Source: Ditylenchus dipsaci (taxonomy: Eukaryota; Nematoda; Chromadorea; Rhabditida; Anguinidae). Taken from it: a DNA stretch of 64,000 nt. How positions within the stretch are numbered: the first letter of the stretch is position 1; every line of letters begins with the position of its first letter. A program made the position numbers and the translations under genes. Under the pieces are notes generated by a model that did not search any database, had not been told where the DNA came from, and saw nothing but the letters and a program-made list of their open reading frames with translations. Positions 22,854 through 37,800 of the stretch are shown piece by piece. The stretch spans positions 62,001-126,000 of the forward strand of contig SADC01000929.1 in assembly GCA_004194705.1 (NCBI GenBank), in the 5' to 3' direction.

Positions 22854-23437
22854 TCTTTTGTTGATTTAGCCATTTGTATTGGTGTATGCAGGTCTTTTTT
22901 AGCACATCTAAATTTAAAAAGCAAAAAAATGTTTTTGCTCTGCTAAATGCTTATCATAAATAATTTTCAAAATTCTTTTGTGTAAAACAATTTAAGGGAT
23001 GTAATAATAAATGTTGAAGGAACGAGACCGTCGCCAATAGGAATAGTTTTACCACGGGAAAGGTATTCATTTTGCGCAGAATTTCACGCTAAACATGATG
23101 GTAAAAAAAATATGCAAAAAGTAAAGATTCAAACGGGAAAAAACGATTTTCTGTGGGTGCACTACCTTATACCTGCACTACCTAACATCTCAAAATTGGG
23201 ATTGTGATCGAGATACCTATTGCGCACAAACTTCTAGCAGAAAAATCACAATTTCACAGAGAATTTTTAATTTTCCCACTTTCAAAATCAAACAATTTTT
23301 ATTTAGGTACAATCATTCAGCCTCTTTCGTTTCACGTTTGTCTTCAGTCGTGTTGGTAAAAGAATACGCGAAGCCTCAGTCAGAGAAGCTTGTTATAATA
23401 TCTACGAGGGCTACTTCATAACTTAGTCGTGGACTAC
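22854..23437. other. no gene seen
   Basis: AT-rich anonymous sequence between element J and a foldback element. No exon or paired repeat is recognised. Confidence 0.45.
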
Positions 23438-24466
23438 AGTCGGCTAGACTTTACTTGATCCCTCCCACGGCTAACCCACTTTTGAGGTGAATTTTGGAAA
23501 ACCGATTGCATATTCATGTTTCTCGACCCCGACTCAACCGTGAAACAGTCATCAAATTCTGTGAAAATAAAAACAATTTCGATATGACTTGGTCCCCAAG
23601 GTAAGATTTTAGAAAAATTGAATTTTTTTTTAATTGGCGCCAAAACCTTTTTAAAAAGGTATCAATGGCTGTATTGGTAGGGAAGGAAAAAAAGGTGCCA
23701 CTTGTGTGGCAAGACGATGAAACAATGAATATTGCCATATTTTGGCTGTTTTTTTTGTCACGGCCCATCTTTTTCAACATGGGCCGTGGCAAAAAATCCT
23801 CTATATGCATTTTTGATCGAGAATACTTCTCGGAATTATGTCTGAGGTGAGTGAGTGCGCGCATTTCTAACTCTCAAGCCCCTGCGCACCCTTCGCGGGC
23901 GCAGGGGGCTTGGTTGCTTGGAGTTGAGATGCGCTCACCCACATACCTTAGACCCAAATCACTCGAAAGTGACTCTGGATGCATGAAAAAGCATGCATAC
24001 CAGAGTTTATTCATGCGGTAGGCCTGTTGCGTCTTCGACGCAAGTGATGTCTACAAAATTCTTCACTTTCCCAGTCTGGGGTTTGGTGGCCTACTGGTTA
24101 AGGCATTTCCCTGCGGATCCAAAGGGAGTGGGATCAAATATCCCCTCCATTCCCCTTTTTCCAATTCACGAGCTGTTGGCCGTGGCCGCTCGCGACAGGC
24201 CCCAGTATTCAAAACTATGTTCAACATCTTCTTATTCTCGAGCCTCCTGTGATTAGTGGCCCCTCTTCGCCCCTTGCCCTCCCAGTACAGCCCTTGATCC
24301 ATTTTAAATTTTCAAGGCAAATTGAATTTTTTTTTAGTTTCACAGAATCTGATGTCTGTTTTCTGGATAAATCGGGGTCGAGAAACAGAAATATGTTTTT
24401 CAAAAATTCACCTCAAAAGTGGGTCAGCCATGGTGGGGGAGGAAGGGCATCAAGTAAAATCTAGCC
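23438..24466. mobile_element. foldback element FB1
   Basis: Arms start CGGCTAGACTTTACTTGATC and contain CACTTTTGAGGTGAATTTT and GTTTCTCGACCCCGA on both sides. The interior has a GC-rich hairpin (CCCCTGCGCACCCTTCGCGG around 23880-23910) and the inverted pair CAAATCACTCGAAAGTGACT. The same family sits at 25731-26603, and a degraded relative at 46190-46480. Confidence 0.85.
24078..24155 (+). repeat. tRNA-like stretch (possible SINE head)
   Basis: TGGCCTACTGGTTAAGGC resembles a pol III A box with D-arm, and GGGATCAAATATCCC a T-arm/B box 33 nt further on. The anticodon arm is poor and the T-arm loop is short, so this is at best a tRNA-derived relic inside FB1. Confidence 0.3.
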
Positions 24467-24544
24467 GTATCGATGGCCCATGGATTGTTAACTCTCTCAT
24501 AGGAAGTCTACCCAGTTCTTGTACACTTAGTATAAACAATTGTG

Positions 24545-24765
24545 ACATTAGGGAAGAGCTTCGAATCATCCTTTTTAAAAAGATTTGTCTTTTTTTGGTA
24601 CCCTAAATCTTTTTTTATTTTCGAAAATTTAGTCAAAATCTTTTTTTCGCTTCAAGATGGCAACAAGCACTGGATAAAATGATCCTTTTACTTCAAAAAT
24701 AGTCAAAATGTCCTTTTTTACCCAAATGCCTTTTTTTTGAAATTTTTCATTCAGAGCCCTCCGTT
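24545..24765 (-). repeat. dispersed repeat, copy 1 of a T-rich family
   Basis: Inverted relative of 41627-41808; shared features are CTTTTTAAAAAGATTTGTCC, AAAATCTTTTTTTCG and CACTGGATAAAAT in the same order. Confidence 0.7.
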
Positions 24766-24837
24766 AGGGCAATCGTGCCATTAAACCAATCACATGTGAC
24801 TATAATCAGCGAGAGAAAAAAATATGAACCAGATATG

Positions 24838-24876
24838 AGTGGTACTTACATGGTACTTACATGGTACTTACAGCTT
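24838..24876 (+). repeat. tandem repeat TGGTACTTACA
   Basis: Three and a half exact copies of an 11-bp unit. Confidence 0.85.
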
Positions 24877-25097
24877 ACAGTTTGTATAGAAGTACAGTCA
24901 AGTATAAGGAACTGATGAAATCTCTTACATGAAAATTACAAAGCAGAAAAGAAACCGATCACCCAAATATATAGACAAATATACAGAAATCACAGGAAAA
25001 TATGATTATATGTAGTTCGAATAGCAAAATCTAAGCAAAATCTTATTAAATGACGAAAAAATCAATACGATGAAATAACGTGCGGCCAAATTTTAGA

Positions 25098-25526
25098 GCG
25101 CATTCCTTGGTTATTGGTATAGGTGATTTCTGCTCTGGCAGGTTGCATTATGGAAGGAAGTCTTTCCTCGTGCACAATCACCTGAATTGCAAAAAGTTAG
25201 ATACAGTCGATGGTCGATATAGTGCACACCCAATACAATGTAAATCTCGATACAGTGTACATGTGGACCCAATGTTTTTGGCACATAGTTAATTAAAATG
25301 ACTAGAACAAACACTCGATATATTGGGTTGACGCATAATTATTAATCCTTTTTAGACTAATGTTTAAGCATGAAAATTAATTTAAAAAATCATTCTTAAT
25401 GCACTATTTTGTAGCTATGTTCTTCCTCTTCAAAATGTGCTATCGGTATTTTTCGGATTACTTTACGAAAGTCGGCATTTGAATACAAACACTAGTGACA
25501 CGTATTTTCATCACTATAACTAGTCA
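25098..25526 (-). repeat. inverted copy of LPP 3' segment
   Basis: Reverse complement of 16633-17062, including 84 nt of the last LPP coding exon with its AG acceptor. The copy ends directly at the truncated 5' end of a mariner transposase gene. It is not coding here. Confidence 0.92.
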
Positions 25527-27300
25527 CAGCAGAAGGTGAAGGGTCGGCTCCAAAAGAATCCAAGAAGCAAAAAAAACGCGATCAGAAAGATGATCAAGGC
25601 CATTGGAATCTCAAAAAGTTCTGTCCATCGAATTGCTAAAATGGAATTAGGAATGAAGGCAAGGAAAGAAGTGAAAGCTCAACTGCTAACGGACACAATG
25701 AAAAAAAATCGATTGGACAGATGCAAAAAAGGTTGCAGTTCAGAATCCCCCACGGGGACTGATCAGGTGGAGGAGATAACTTCATATTCGTGTTTCTCGA
25801 CCCCGATTTCATGAGAAAGCCGGCTGTTTTTTTGGTTCTGAGAAAAAAAAATTTTTTTCGAACCACAGGGGGGGTATCATGGGTTTTTAGTCAAAATTTG
25901 AAAAATTTAAATTGGCGCCTTTTGAATTTAAAAGGGAATAAGGGCTGTATTGGGAGGGGAAGGGAATAAAAGGGGGCCACTTTTATGGCAGAACATTATA
26001 AATTTGAATAGTTCTATATCTCTATCGAACTGTTCTCACCATGTTTTTCGAACTGGGGCCGTGGCAAAAACAGACTCTATATGCATTTTATGGTCAAGAG
26101 TACTTCTCGGAATCATGTCTAAGGTAAGTGCGTGCGCGCATCTCTAACTCTCAAGCCCTCTGCGCCCCCGAAGGGGGCTGGGGCTTGGGGCTTGGAGTTG
26201 AGATGCGCACACCCACATACCTTAGACACAAATCACTCGAAAGTGACTCTGGATGCATGAAAAAGCATGCATACCAGAGTTTATTTATGCGGTAGGCCCC
26301 AGTATCCAAAACTATGTTCAACATCTTCTTGTTAGTGGGCCCTGTGTGATCAGTGGCCCCTTTTATTCCCTTCCCTCCCAATACAGCCCTTATTCCCTTT
26401 TAAATTCAAAAGGCGCCAATTTAAATTTTTCAAATTTTGACTAAAAAACCATGATACCTCCCTGTGGTTCGAAAAAAAAAATTTTTCTCAGAACCAAAAA
26501 AACAGCCGGCTTTCTCATGAAATCGGGGTCGAGAAACACGAATATGAAGTTATCTCCTCCACCTGATCAGTCCCGTGGGGGGGGGGGATTCTGAACTCAA
26601 GCCGCAAAAAATTCCTGCGACGTTTTGCTGCTAGGCTCCATCGCTCAATCCTGTTTACAGACGAGAAGTGGTTCGATTTGGAGCAAGCTCACAATCTGCA
26701 GAACGACAAAATTTGGTCGAAAGATCCATTGTCACTTGAAAAGAAAATAGTCAGTCACTCGCGAAAGCCAAAGCTAGTGATGGTCTGGGTAGGTGTAACT
26801 CACAATGGCAAGACACCGCTCATCTTTGTCCCGGAAGGAGTCAAAGTCAGAGGGCCGGAATATCGATCGATGCTGGAAGCTGGAAGAGAAAGTGCTGCCA
26901 TGGACACAGGAACACTTTGGAGAAGTTCAATAGACCTTTCAACAAGATGGCGCTCCATCTCATCTTGCAGAGGCAACTCAGAACTGGATCAGTGTAAACT
27001 TTCCGGATGCAATCAAAGTCGACGTAAGCTGGCAATGGCTTTCCAACTAACCAGACCTCAACGTGATGGATTACTCAATCTGGAGCATTCTTGAGTCCAA
27101 AGCCTGTTCCAAGCAACACAATCCGATTGACGCACTGAAAAAAAGTCTTGTGAAAGCTTGGGACAAAATTCCGATTAAAACAATTGCAAAAGCTCTCGAC
27201 GATTTTCCAAAGAGTTTGAGAAAATGCATTTCAGCAAATGATGGTCAAATGATGGTCAGCAAATGATGGTCATAAAATTCAAAGCTACCTCAAATCCGGA
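25527..27300 (+). pseudogene. Tc1/mariner transposase, 5'-truncated and split
   Basis: 25536-25730 encodes helix-turn-helix sequence (AIRKMIKAIGISKSSVHRIA). After a foldback insertion the gene resumes at 26612 with the catalytic core: SILFTDEKWFDLEQAHN (first Asp), VMVWVGVTHNGKTPLIF, FQQDGAPSHLAEATQNWI (second Asp; needs a frame change near 26925), then PDLNVMDYSIWSILESK (third Asp) preceded by a TAA stop, and ends with LDDFPKSLRKCI. One frameshift and one stop beyond the insertion mark it as dead. No TIR is visible at its 5' side, where an inverted LPP copy abuts. Confidence 0.88.
25731..26603. mobile_element. foldback element FB2 inside the mariner gene
   Basis: Ends GGTTGCAGTTCAGAATCCCC and, inverted, GGCTTGAGTTCAGAATCCCC. 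The 8-bp duplication GCAAAAAA lies at 25723-25730 and 26604-26611. Cutting it out with one duplication joins the two mariner halves in frame. The interior shares the GC-rich hairpin and CTCGAAAGTGACTCTGGATG word with FB1. Confidence 0.93.
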
Positions 27301-27449
27301 TTTGACACCTCCCTGCTTAGAAATTAGAGCCTAATAAAAATATGTGCCGGCCGGACACAATAGACCTGTAGAAACTAATTGGTTTCACGTAGTAGCTCGC
27401 TGCTACCAGTTTTATTTGTTTTGATTTTAATATATTTGTTTTAATTGGT

Positions 27450-28450
27450 CTATTTCTTCGGGTCCCACAGCTTAATTCGTATAGAATTTAGCATTCAATT
27501 TGGTCCAAGCACAGCTCTATTGCGAAATTGGAGCAAGGTCAGACAGTCGGCGAGAGACTGTGTATCAAGGCTTGGGCGGTCCTCACTGTGGCAAACAGGA
27601 CCTGATGGTACGGATGAACGCGGCTATGTGAGTACGACCAGGGGGGAGTATATAAGCCGATTCCGCCCCATCCCCCCCCCCAGAAGCTCATTCTTGGATG
27701 TTGGCTGGTGGCAGCTCCTATGATGGTCTCCAGATTATATTGCCCAGATTTTTATTTTTGTTGTCCTAAATTTTCTAAGTCCAAACCCCAGGACTTAGAA
27801 TTATCTGATGTATTGCTTCCGTAGATTTTGCGTGATTTTCTCCGGACTTAGTGTATTCTGCCCCGAAATCTAGAACTTGTGATTTTCACTGTTAAAATCT
27901 ATTACTCAGAATAATATGCTCAAAAATCTATTACTTAGAATATTTTTGAATAGGTCTGTCTAGATTTCAATATTTATTTTGTTGAATTATTCTAAGTCCG
28001 AGCTGGACTTAGAATATTTTTAGGTCCCCCATATATTTTGAATACTGTGCCTGTATTTTCTCTAGGTTCCTTCTATTTAGCTTGGCATATGTATTTTTGG
28101 GAACCTTGTTGTGCTTTGGCTTTTGTTTTCCACCAGTTTCTTGCCACATATATTTGTTGTGGCTTATATATTTGTAACTCCAGTAACCCCCAGTATGCCC
28201 CACAGATTTATTTTTGATTGTAGTTGGTTTAATTACTAAATTTGAGGTTGTCCAATAAAGTTTGTGGTATTACTCCTACTCGTTCTCCCCAAGTATTCCG
28301 CTATTTCTCCGGAGGCCCGTGTTTCTCCGCGCCTAGCAACCTAATTTCAAGGCGAGTAATACGACTCAGTTGATTAAGCCTGGGCGTAACGGGTCATTGG
28401 AAATCAAGGCCACGACCTGTGAGTTTGCGGCTCCTCTCCCGCCTCTCGTA
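27450..28450 (+). mobile_element. LTR-like block (solo LTR candidate)
   Basis: Contains a TATA-like GTATATAAGCC at 27647, a run of CTTAGAATA / TAAGTCC words and AATAAA at 28254, in the order of a retroviral-type LTR. A related block lies at 61485-62150, with the same CTAAGTCC/GGACTTAGAATA words and TTGTAGTTGGTTT near the poly(A) signal. No gag or pol is attached. Confidence 0.5.
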
Positions 28451-28632
28451 CTAGCCCCCTCAGAAAGTATTGCTAGCTAAGTATTGAGGATCTGTTCCTC
28501 CTAGGTATTGAAAAGGACACAAAAAAAGGGGGGGGGGTCCTGTGTATTATCTCCGCTTCCCCACTGCGCACGCTGATCGGCAATCGGAGGGTCCCAAAGT
28601 GTGGAACCCACCTATTGTTTACTATGCGTATA

Positions 28633-29057
28633 CAGTCAAACCTCGATAAGCCGGCACCCCAAAAGTTCGTTCCAGCCTTGGGTGCGACACTTTTTTTAAC
28701 CCAATTTTTGAAAACCTTTTCCAGTTCTGTTTTTACGGTCTCGTCGGTAATATCGTCAGGATTCCGATTTTGCCGATCATTTTTTTAAAAGAAAACAAAA
28801 TTTGGGTTAAAAAAGTAAAACCTCGATAGCCGGCCTTCCTTTCAAAAAAGGGGTGCCGGCTTATCGAGGTTTTGCTTTTTCAATGATGAAATTGCAAGAT
28901 TTTTAAAAAACGATCGGCAAAATCGAAATCCTGACGATATTTCCGACCAGACCTTAAAAAGAGAACTGGAAAAAGCTTTCAAAAATTAGGTTAAAAAAAG
29001 TGTCGGACCCAAGGCTGGAACGAACTTTGGGGGTGCCGGCTTATCGAGGTTTGACTG
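28633..29057. mobile_element. pogo-type MITE, near-perfect palindrome
   Basis: Ends CAGTCAAACCTCGATAAGCC and inverted partner with TA on both sides. The 425-bp element folds back along almost its entire length, and an internal CCTCGATAGCCGG / CCGGCTTATCGAGG pair sits at the centre. Confidence 0.92.
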
Positions 29058-29489
29058 TACAAAGTTTCCTCTCGCTTTACAAAAGCTCAAAAAAGTTACT
29101 TTCGATGTTATTGGTCCAAATTCGGTACAATGAGCATTGTTTGCTATGCCATTTTTTGCATCAACACTCTCTCTCCCTAGGTAAAATAATGAGCATGTTA
29201 CTCTCCTAATAACTCTGTCTACCATATTTTTTAAATTAAACTATGCTAATACTAGCAAAAATATAGTGGTTTAGCATCCAAGTGGCTGAAAGTATTCAAC
29301 CAAGCGAGAGGAAGACCCTTCTAAGCCTGCCTAATGAATTTTTACACAGATTAAAGGATTATATCTAAACTGAAAATTTTACGCTACCTGCACTCCGATA
29401 CTTTAATGGACCTGGGATATATGTAAGCAGCAGATACCCATGTCTCAAAAGTCTCTATTCTTTTTTAAAACCTTTCTGATTTTCTCTTC
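29058..29489. other. no gene seen
   Basis: Anonymous AT-rich sequence. No exon or paired repeat recognised. Confidence 0.4.
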
Positions 29490-29995
29490 AAATTGCGCAA
29501 ATTCAAATTGCGCACCCGCGATTTGTGCACAATTCAGCTTGTTTTGAAAAAGGTTTAAACCCTGCATAAAAACTCTATATAACCTGTAAACATTCATATA
29601 AAAATAGGAGTAATAGCCGGAGGATAATTGGAGGCGAAAAATGAGGAAAAGTGCAGTTAAAAAAGAAAAGTGTGGGTTCATTATCCTTTATCCCTTATCC
29701 GGGCCACTTTTTTAAGATTATTTCAAGCTTTAAAGAGACCTCTCTACTCTAGTATTTAGGCTTAGAGTAGGCGAACTTATGATAGGACGGACTAACAGAT
29801 GTCTTACGCACTTCTTTCAAAGTTTGAGTACTTTTGGTTTATGCTTAAAAAGTGATAACTAAGCCTAAAAAAGGAGAGTAAAAAGGATCTTAAAAAAGGT
29901 GGCCCGAATAAAGGATAATAACCAAAGTGTGTGCGCAATTTGAGGTGTGCGCAATTAGCGGGTGCGTAATTTGAAGCTGCCCGCAAATTGCAAAT
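29490..29995. mobile_element. element with CAAATTGCGCA arrays
   Basis: TIRs of repeated TTCAAATTGCGCACCCGC (29490-29535; inverted 29930-29993). A second foldback (CCTTTATCCCTTATCCGGGCC / GGCCCGAATAAAGGATAAT) occupies 29680-29925. Non-coding. Confidence 0.8.
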
Positions 29996-30680
29996 TTCTC
30001 GATAAAAATCGCAAAAGTTTATTTTCGCCAGATAGAAAAGCGGTTTGTGGGCAATGGCTTGTTTACAAGGTGAAGTTGTTTTGCAATAGGATAAGGCTGA
30101 GCTAATTTAGGATTTATATTCTCTATCCTTTGGACTGAGCTGTCTCTAGTCAAGCAGCTTAGCGTGACTTCATCTTAATTATTCTTGCCCAGCACATACA
30201 CACCTTTTGTCAACTCTTTTATTTGGCTGGTGTTTAAGCTGAGCAATAATTGAAATAATTTTAGAGTGTGCTCATTTATTCGATAACTTCTATTATAGGC
30301 AAGCAAACTTGCCTAGTTATGGAAAATCACCAGCAAGTTCAAATGCACCTCCTGGGCAATGGAGTAAGAAGGGCACCTATGAATCAGGTTTGCATGTTTT
30401 CACAGGTGAATGGTTCTACATATCCACTGGTGAATGGTTCTATATTTCGAACAAATTTACAAGCTTATTTTCTAAGCAATAAGCGCAAATAAAAAACAAT
30501 TCGAAATTATTATTGACAAAATGTGTGTAGTCACACACGCATTCAAACCTTTCAAATAGCCATGATAAGGAAGAGACAGGGTCCTTTAGTACAAATATGG
30601 TTCCAGTAACTATCACGAACATGATATCAGCATTTCAAAGCAACAAGACCGCATTTCGACACCACTTAGACGAAACAGAT
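29996..30680. other. intergenic, no firm gene
   Basis: Between an element and the ALT 3' end. A short open stretch near 30300-30395 reads PSYGKSPASSNAPPGQWSKK on the plus strand and could be an exon of an unknown gene, but I cannot support it further. Confidence 0.4.
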
Positions 30681-30682
30681 TA

Positions 30683-30688
30683 TTTATT
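30683..30688 (-). terminator. poly(A) signal of ALT
   Basis: AATAAA on the minus strand, 56 nt beyond the ALT stop codon. Confidence 0.6.
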
Positions 30689-30743
30689 TACATACAATGC
30701 TAGACACTAGACAGATCACTTTCCCTAACAGACATTCCAATCA

Positions 30744-33577
<2,834 letters not shown>

Positions 33578-33789
33578 CTGAAAATTTAGATAGTTTAGCT
33601 CACGCTATGGCTACACACAGAAAGAAGAGGCAAGGATCTTGGTATCCGTCTTTTGGGCTAAAATAGCGCTCTAGTCTTATTCAAAAACTCTAGTCCAGAG
33701 TAAAGACGTCGAAAACTACGAACCGGTACACATCGAGATGCGAATATTTCGAACTCTCAGGTTAGATACGCAGTGAGTGCATAGCCTAT

Positions 33790-34310
33790 TTTTTATTCTT
33801 TATTTTAGTGAGTTCACTGACTTCTAAGGCCAAAAACTATTGAGCAATCGATTGCAAATCGCAATCATTTCCAGCATTTCTTTGCTGTCAAAAATGCCCT
33901 AAGTTTGCGATTTCATGCAAATGACCACCGAAATGGAAGTAAACCAGCCAAAATGATGCCCACTTAGTTTTATATGGCCTGAAATTCTACAAATTTATTT
34001 ATCAATGCGTTTAGTAACTTTATAGAATCAGAGTTTCATGGGAATCAGATAGAAATTTCTCACACCAAAATCACTTCAGAAAAACAAGGTAGCTAGCAAA
34101 GGTTTGACCAAGGAACAATAGAGTTTTTTGAGGGACAGGATTTCGGTATTATTTTGGCACTGACGTTTTTTCGCAACTTCAGTTCACATGATCATTTACA
34201 ACCATATACTGAAAATGACGCTAAGAAGCAAGCCTACATTTTGAGTATAAGGTTGTAAATGATCATGCAAATTGAAATTGCAAAAAAACTCAGTTCCAAA
34301 ACATACCGAA
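33790..34310 (+). repeat. dispersed repeat, copy 2
   Basis: Direct-orientation relative of 1350-1860. Upstream it starts with AGTGAGTTCACTGA, a word also seen at 53640, where a shorter third relative begins. Confidence 0.75.
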
Positions 34311-34404
34311 AATTTCGAGGACAGCCCTGCGTGCGAGTGCATCCAATTGGACATCGTTGGATGTTTCTTGAATTTTAGCTTTAACTTCAAACTAATTTTT
34401 TATA

Positions 34405-34590
34405 AATCTTTGTCCGCAAGTTCTCGTCGCAAATGTTCATCCGCAAATCTTGCGTCCGCAAGATTTGATCCGCTAAAGTGGAGGCGCAAAAACCTCATCC
34501 GCAAAGCTTTGTCCGTAATAATCACGTCTGGAAAAACGCATCCGCAAAACATTGTCTGCAAGTCTGGCCAACCCAACTGGCCCCTTTTTA
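34405..34590 (+). repeat. array of ATCCGCAAAxxTTGCGTCC
   Basis: About ten degenerate copies of TCCGCAAGNTTTG just upstream of the SLC26 first exon. No inverted partner found. Confidence 0.7.
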
Positions 34591-34855
34591 CCGGCCCCTT
34601 TTTGCAGTCCCCTTTCTACCTGTACCGGTTCAAACCCTAGCAAACGAAATTTTTCAAAAACATAAATGAAATAATTAATATGGTTGTTATAGTTGGACCT
34701 TACTCATCCAGACGCAAAAATTGGTAAAAATGCTAAAGAATGTGCCGATTTTTTTGTGAAAAAGTAAGAGATCCCTATATTGACATTAAATTTGATATTT
34801 ATAGGACGAGTTCGACACCAAATTCAATTTTCTGAAAGAGAATAAAGCACGACAA

Positions 34856-37800
34856 ATGTCTATGGATGTGGATGAGAGTCAGACCAATAGCAATAAGTTT
34901 TGTGGATTGCTGTGTTGTTCAAGTCTTTTGCCTGATAATTTCACTTCCTCAACACATTCCAACCGGCATAGAAGGGCAAGCAGCAATTTGAACAACCTAA
35001 ATCCACATGGACTAAAAGGTCCCAGATATGAATTAAATGGAGTGGATGGAGACAATGAAGATGAGGAAAGGTTGAGAAGATCTAAAGCTTTCTTCCTGCA
35101 CTACTTTCCATTGATCAGATGCTTGCAGGAGTACAGCTTCAAAGACCAATTCCTCGGAGATCTATCGGCTGGAATTGCTCTTGGTTTACATAGCGCGGCT
35201 GAAGGTAAACTTATTTTTTTTATTTACTATTTCGGATAGTTTTATAAACTTTTATACAATCGACCCTCGATATAACGGCCCCTTGGGACCGGCTGCAGGG
35301 GCCGTTACATCGAGGGCCGTTATATTAAAGGGCCGTTATATCGAGTCTTTTTGACAATATTGTCATAGGGACTGCTATATCGAGGGTTGACTTTTTTAGC
35401 TGTATACTACTGAAGGGATGAACTTATTCAATACCCTAATAGCATGCAATTAGTTCCATTTTTTCTGTAATGAATCGACGTCCTTCACTTTGAAGACCGA
35501 TTGTGCACAGCGTGTCAAAACCCTATATGCCGTCAGATACACATTGGCGTTGTGTTTTTGATTTTTTTTGCTAAATTTCCGAATTTTTAATGCTTATTTT
35601 TGATTTTTTTTAAATCTTTTTGCAACTTTTGGTTTCTATTAAACGACAGATAATTCGTTATGGTCTTCGTCATCAAAAATCAAAATTTTGTCTGGTGCAA
35701 AAAAAATCCATGGCCAGATTTTGATTGAAACTGCATTTCTAGTACAATTTTTTGAGTTCATTTGCTGAACTATAATTTCTTTATTTTTTCTACAGCATTC
35801 GCTAGCTTTTAGTGGCTTTTCTCTTCTGCGTGCTTCTGCATGTTTTTCATGGTGACAATCACCAAAAACGCTAGAAATTTGGCAAAATTCTGTAAAAGAA
35901 TGGTAGTGAAATTTTGTCGAAAAATGATATGTGGCTTTAAAGGCTGGGAACTTTGTCAGGAGGCTAGACAAATTTAATTTTAAAACACAAATCGATAGCC
36001 CTGACAAAGGGCTAAATTTTGTATAGACTAACTTTTTTTCTATATATACGGAGGGAGATATGGGTAAAAGCAGTATGCCAATGAATATCTAAAAATAGTA
36101 ATTCAAAACAAATTAGAAAAATGCACAAACTTAAATGCACGATGAAGAAAATAAAAACACAGAAAGGTGGAGCTGGAACTTAGCTTTCGATCCGTATAAT
36201 ATGTTTATAAGTTTAACCAAACATTAAAAAATTCAATAAAAAATTAAAAACTGGAATCGAATAATTGTCGCATGGTCTCGACACGAAACTCATAATTTCA
36301 AACTGATTTGAATTGACGCTTGACACGCTGTGTGGGTTATGGGTAAAACCCCCGCAAAATCCCCCAGCAAAAATAAAAATCCCAGCAAATCCCCCAGCAA
36401 AATACAAAATCCGCACATCCCCAGAATAGAAATTGAAATTAAATGGACATTATTCACGGACTCGACTTAAAATAAGCAAATTATTGTCAATATTATCAAT
36501 GTGTTAATCAAATTGGACCCTAAACACGGTTTGATAATACCAAAATATCGGTTTTGCTATTCGAATCCCGATCGAGCTAGAAAAATACCTTAACTACTGA
36601 GGGTACCTGAGGCTACCATGTAAGCATCTCAACGATGCTGAAAACACAATTTTCTAACCAAACAGCTTCAAAATTCCTATTTCGTTACTTTAGCATAGCA
36701 ACAACCTATAATTCAACTTCCCCAAGAATTGGTAGTAGGCATCTTATAGTTGTACTGAAATGGTAGAACTTAGGTGGTGGAACTTGGGTAGTACTACCTC
36801 GCAGTGATCTCACCTAGTAATATCCAGTTATCAGGTATCTAGTGGCTTTACCTAGTTGGTTAGGATATCCATAGGAGTTAAGGTCCTTTAGGCATTGCGA
36901 GTTTACTTTATACTTAAAGTATTGTGAGTAAAACGAATGACTATACTACACCCTCCAGGCAATAAAGTCATTACCTCGTTCATGCTTGGTACTCCGTTTA
37001 ATCGGCACTGGGACGTCTTTAACTATAAATAGTGTTCATGACATGATTTAGTTAGAATACGTGGTTTTGAAATATTTGCTTAGATACTTTGCCTCACTTC
37101 AATTTTTATTCTGGGGGATTTTTGTGGGGATTTTTGCTGGGGGGATTTTTACTGGGGGATTGTTGGGGGATTTGCTATTTTACGGGATTTCCATAACCGC
37201 TGTGTGTGAGAAGGTTGGTTTGGTATTCCCAGTAATAAATAAATAAAAGTATAATAGTCTAGTTATATCAAGGGAGACGTTATATTAAGGGGCCGTTATA
37301 TCGAGGGTCTAAGTCTTATGTTTTATTCAAATCCAACCGAATAGGGCCAAAGGGGCCGTTATATCGAGGGCGTTATATCGGTGGGTCTTTATATTGAGGG
37401 TTGACTGTAACAGAAATGTGCCGACAGTCGAGCCCCGATAGCCACTATCCCCTCAATTAGACCCCAGCTGGGTCTGTTACTATTTAATTGAATTTTAATC
37501 TTTGGTCAATTTAGTGCATAAAGTGGCTTAAGTTCTAATTTTGCTAATCGTTTTTTAAAACTCCATAAAGATCCCTGGTTGACAATAATACGTAGTACAG
37601 GGTTAATGTGCTTTAGCCTACTTTTCGAAATTTCAAAGGGTATGGAATAGTAAACACTTTTGCTGAAAAGACGTACTTTTCGCAAAATGATCCCCTTACT
37701 GTTTTTATAGGGTTTGCTATGGCATTTCTGGCTGGTCTCCCACCCATATATGGCATCTACACTACATTTTGTGCAGCTTTTGTTTACATGTTCTTCGGCA

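Noticed and set aside
24078..24155. Functional tRNA gene
   Set aside because: A- and B-box-like words are present, but the anticodon arm does not fold correctly and the T loop is too short; it lies inside a foldback element.
30268..30492. Open frame upstream of the ALT 3' end
   Set aside because: No recognised domain and no splice partner could be found; a short proline/serine-rich stretch in another frame is equally weak.
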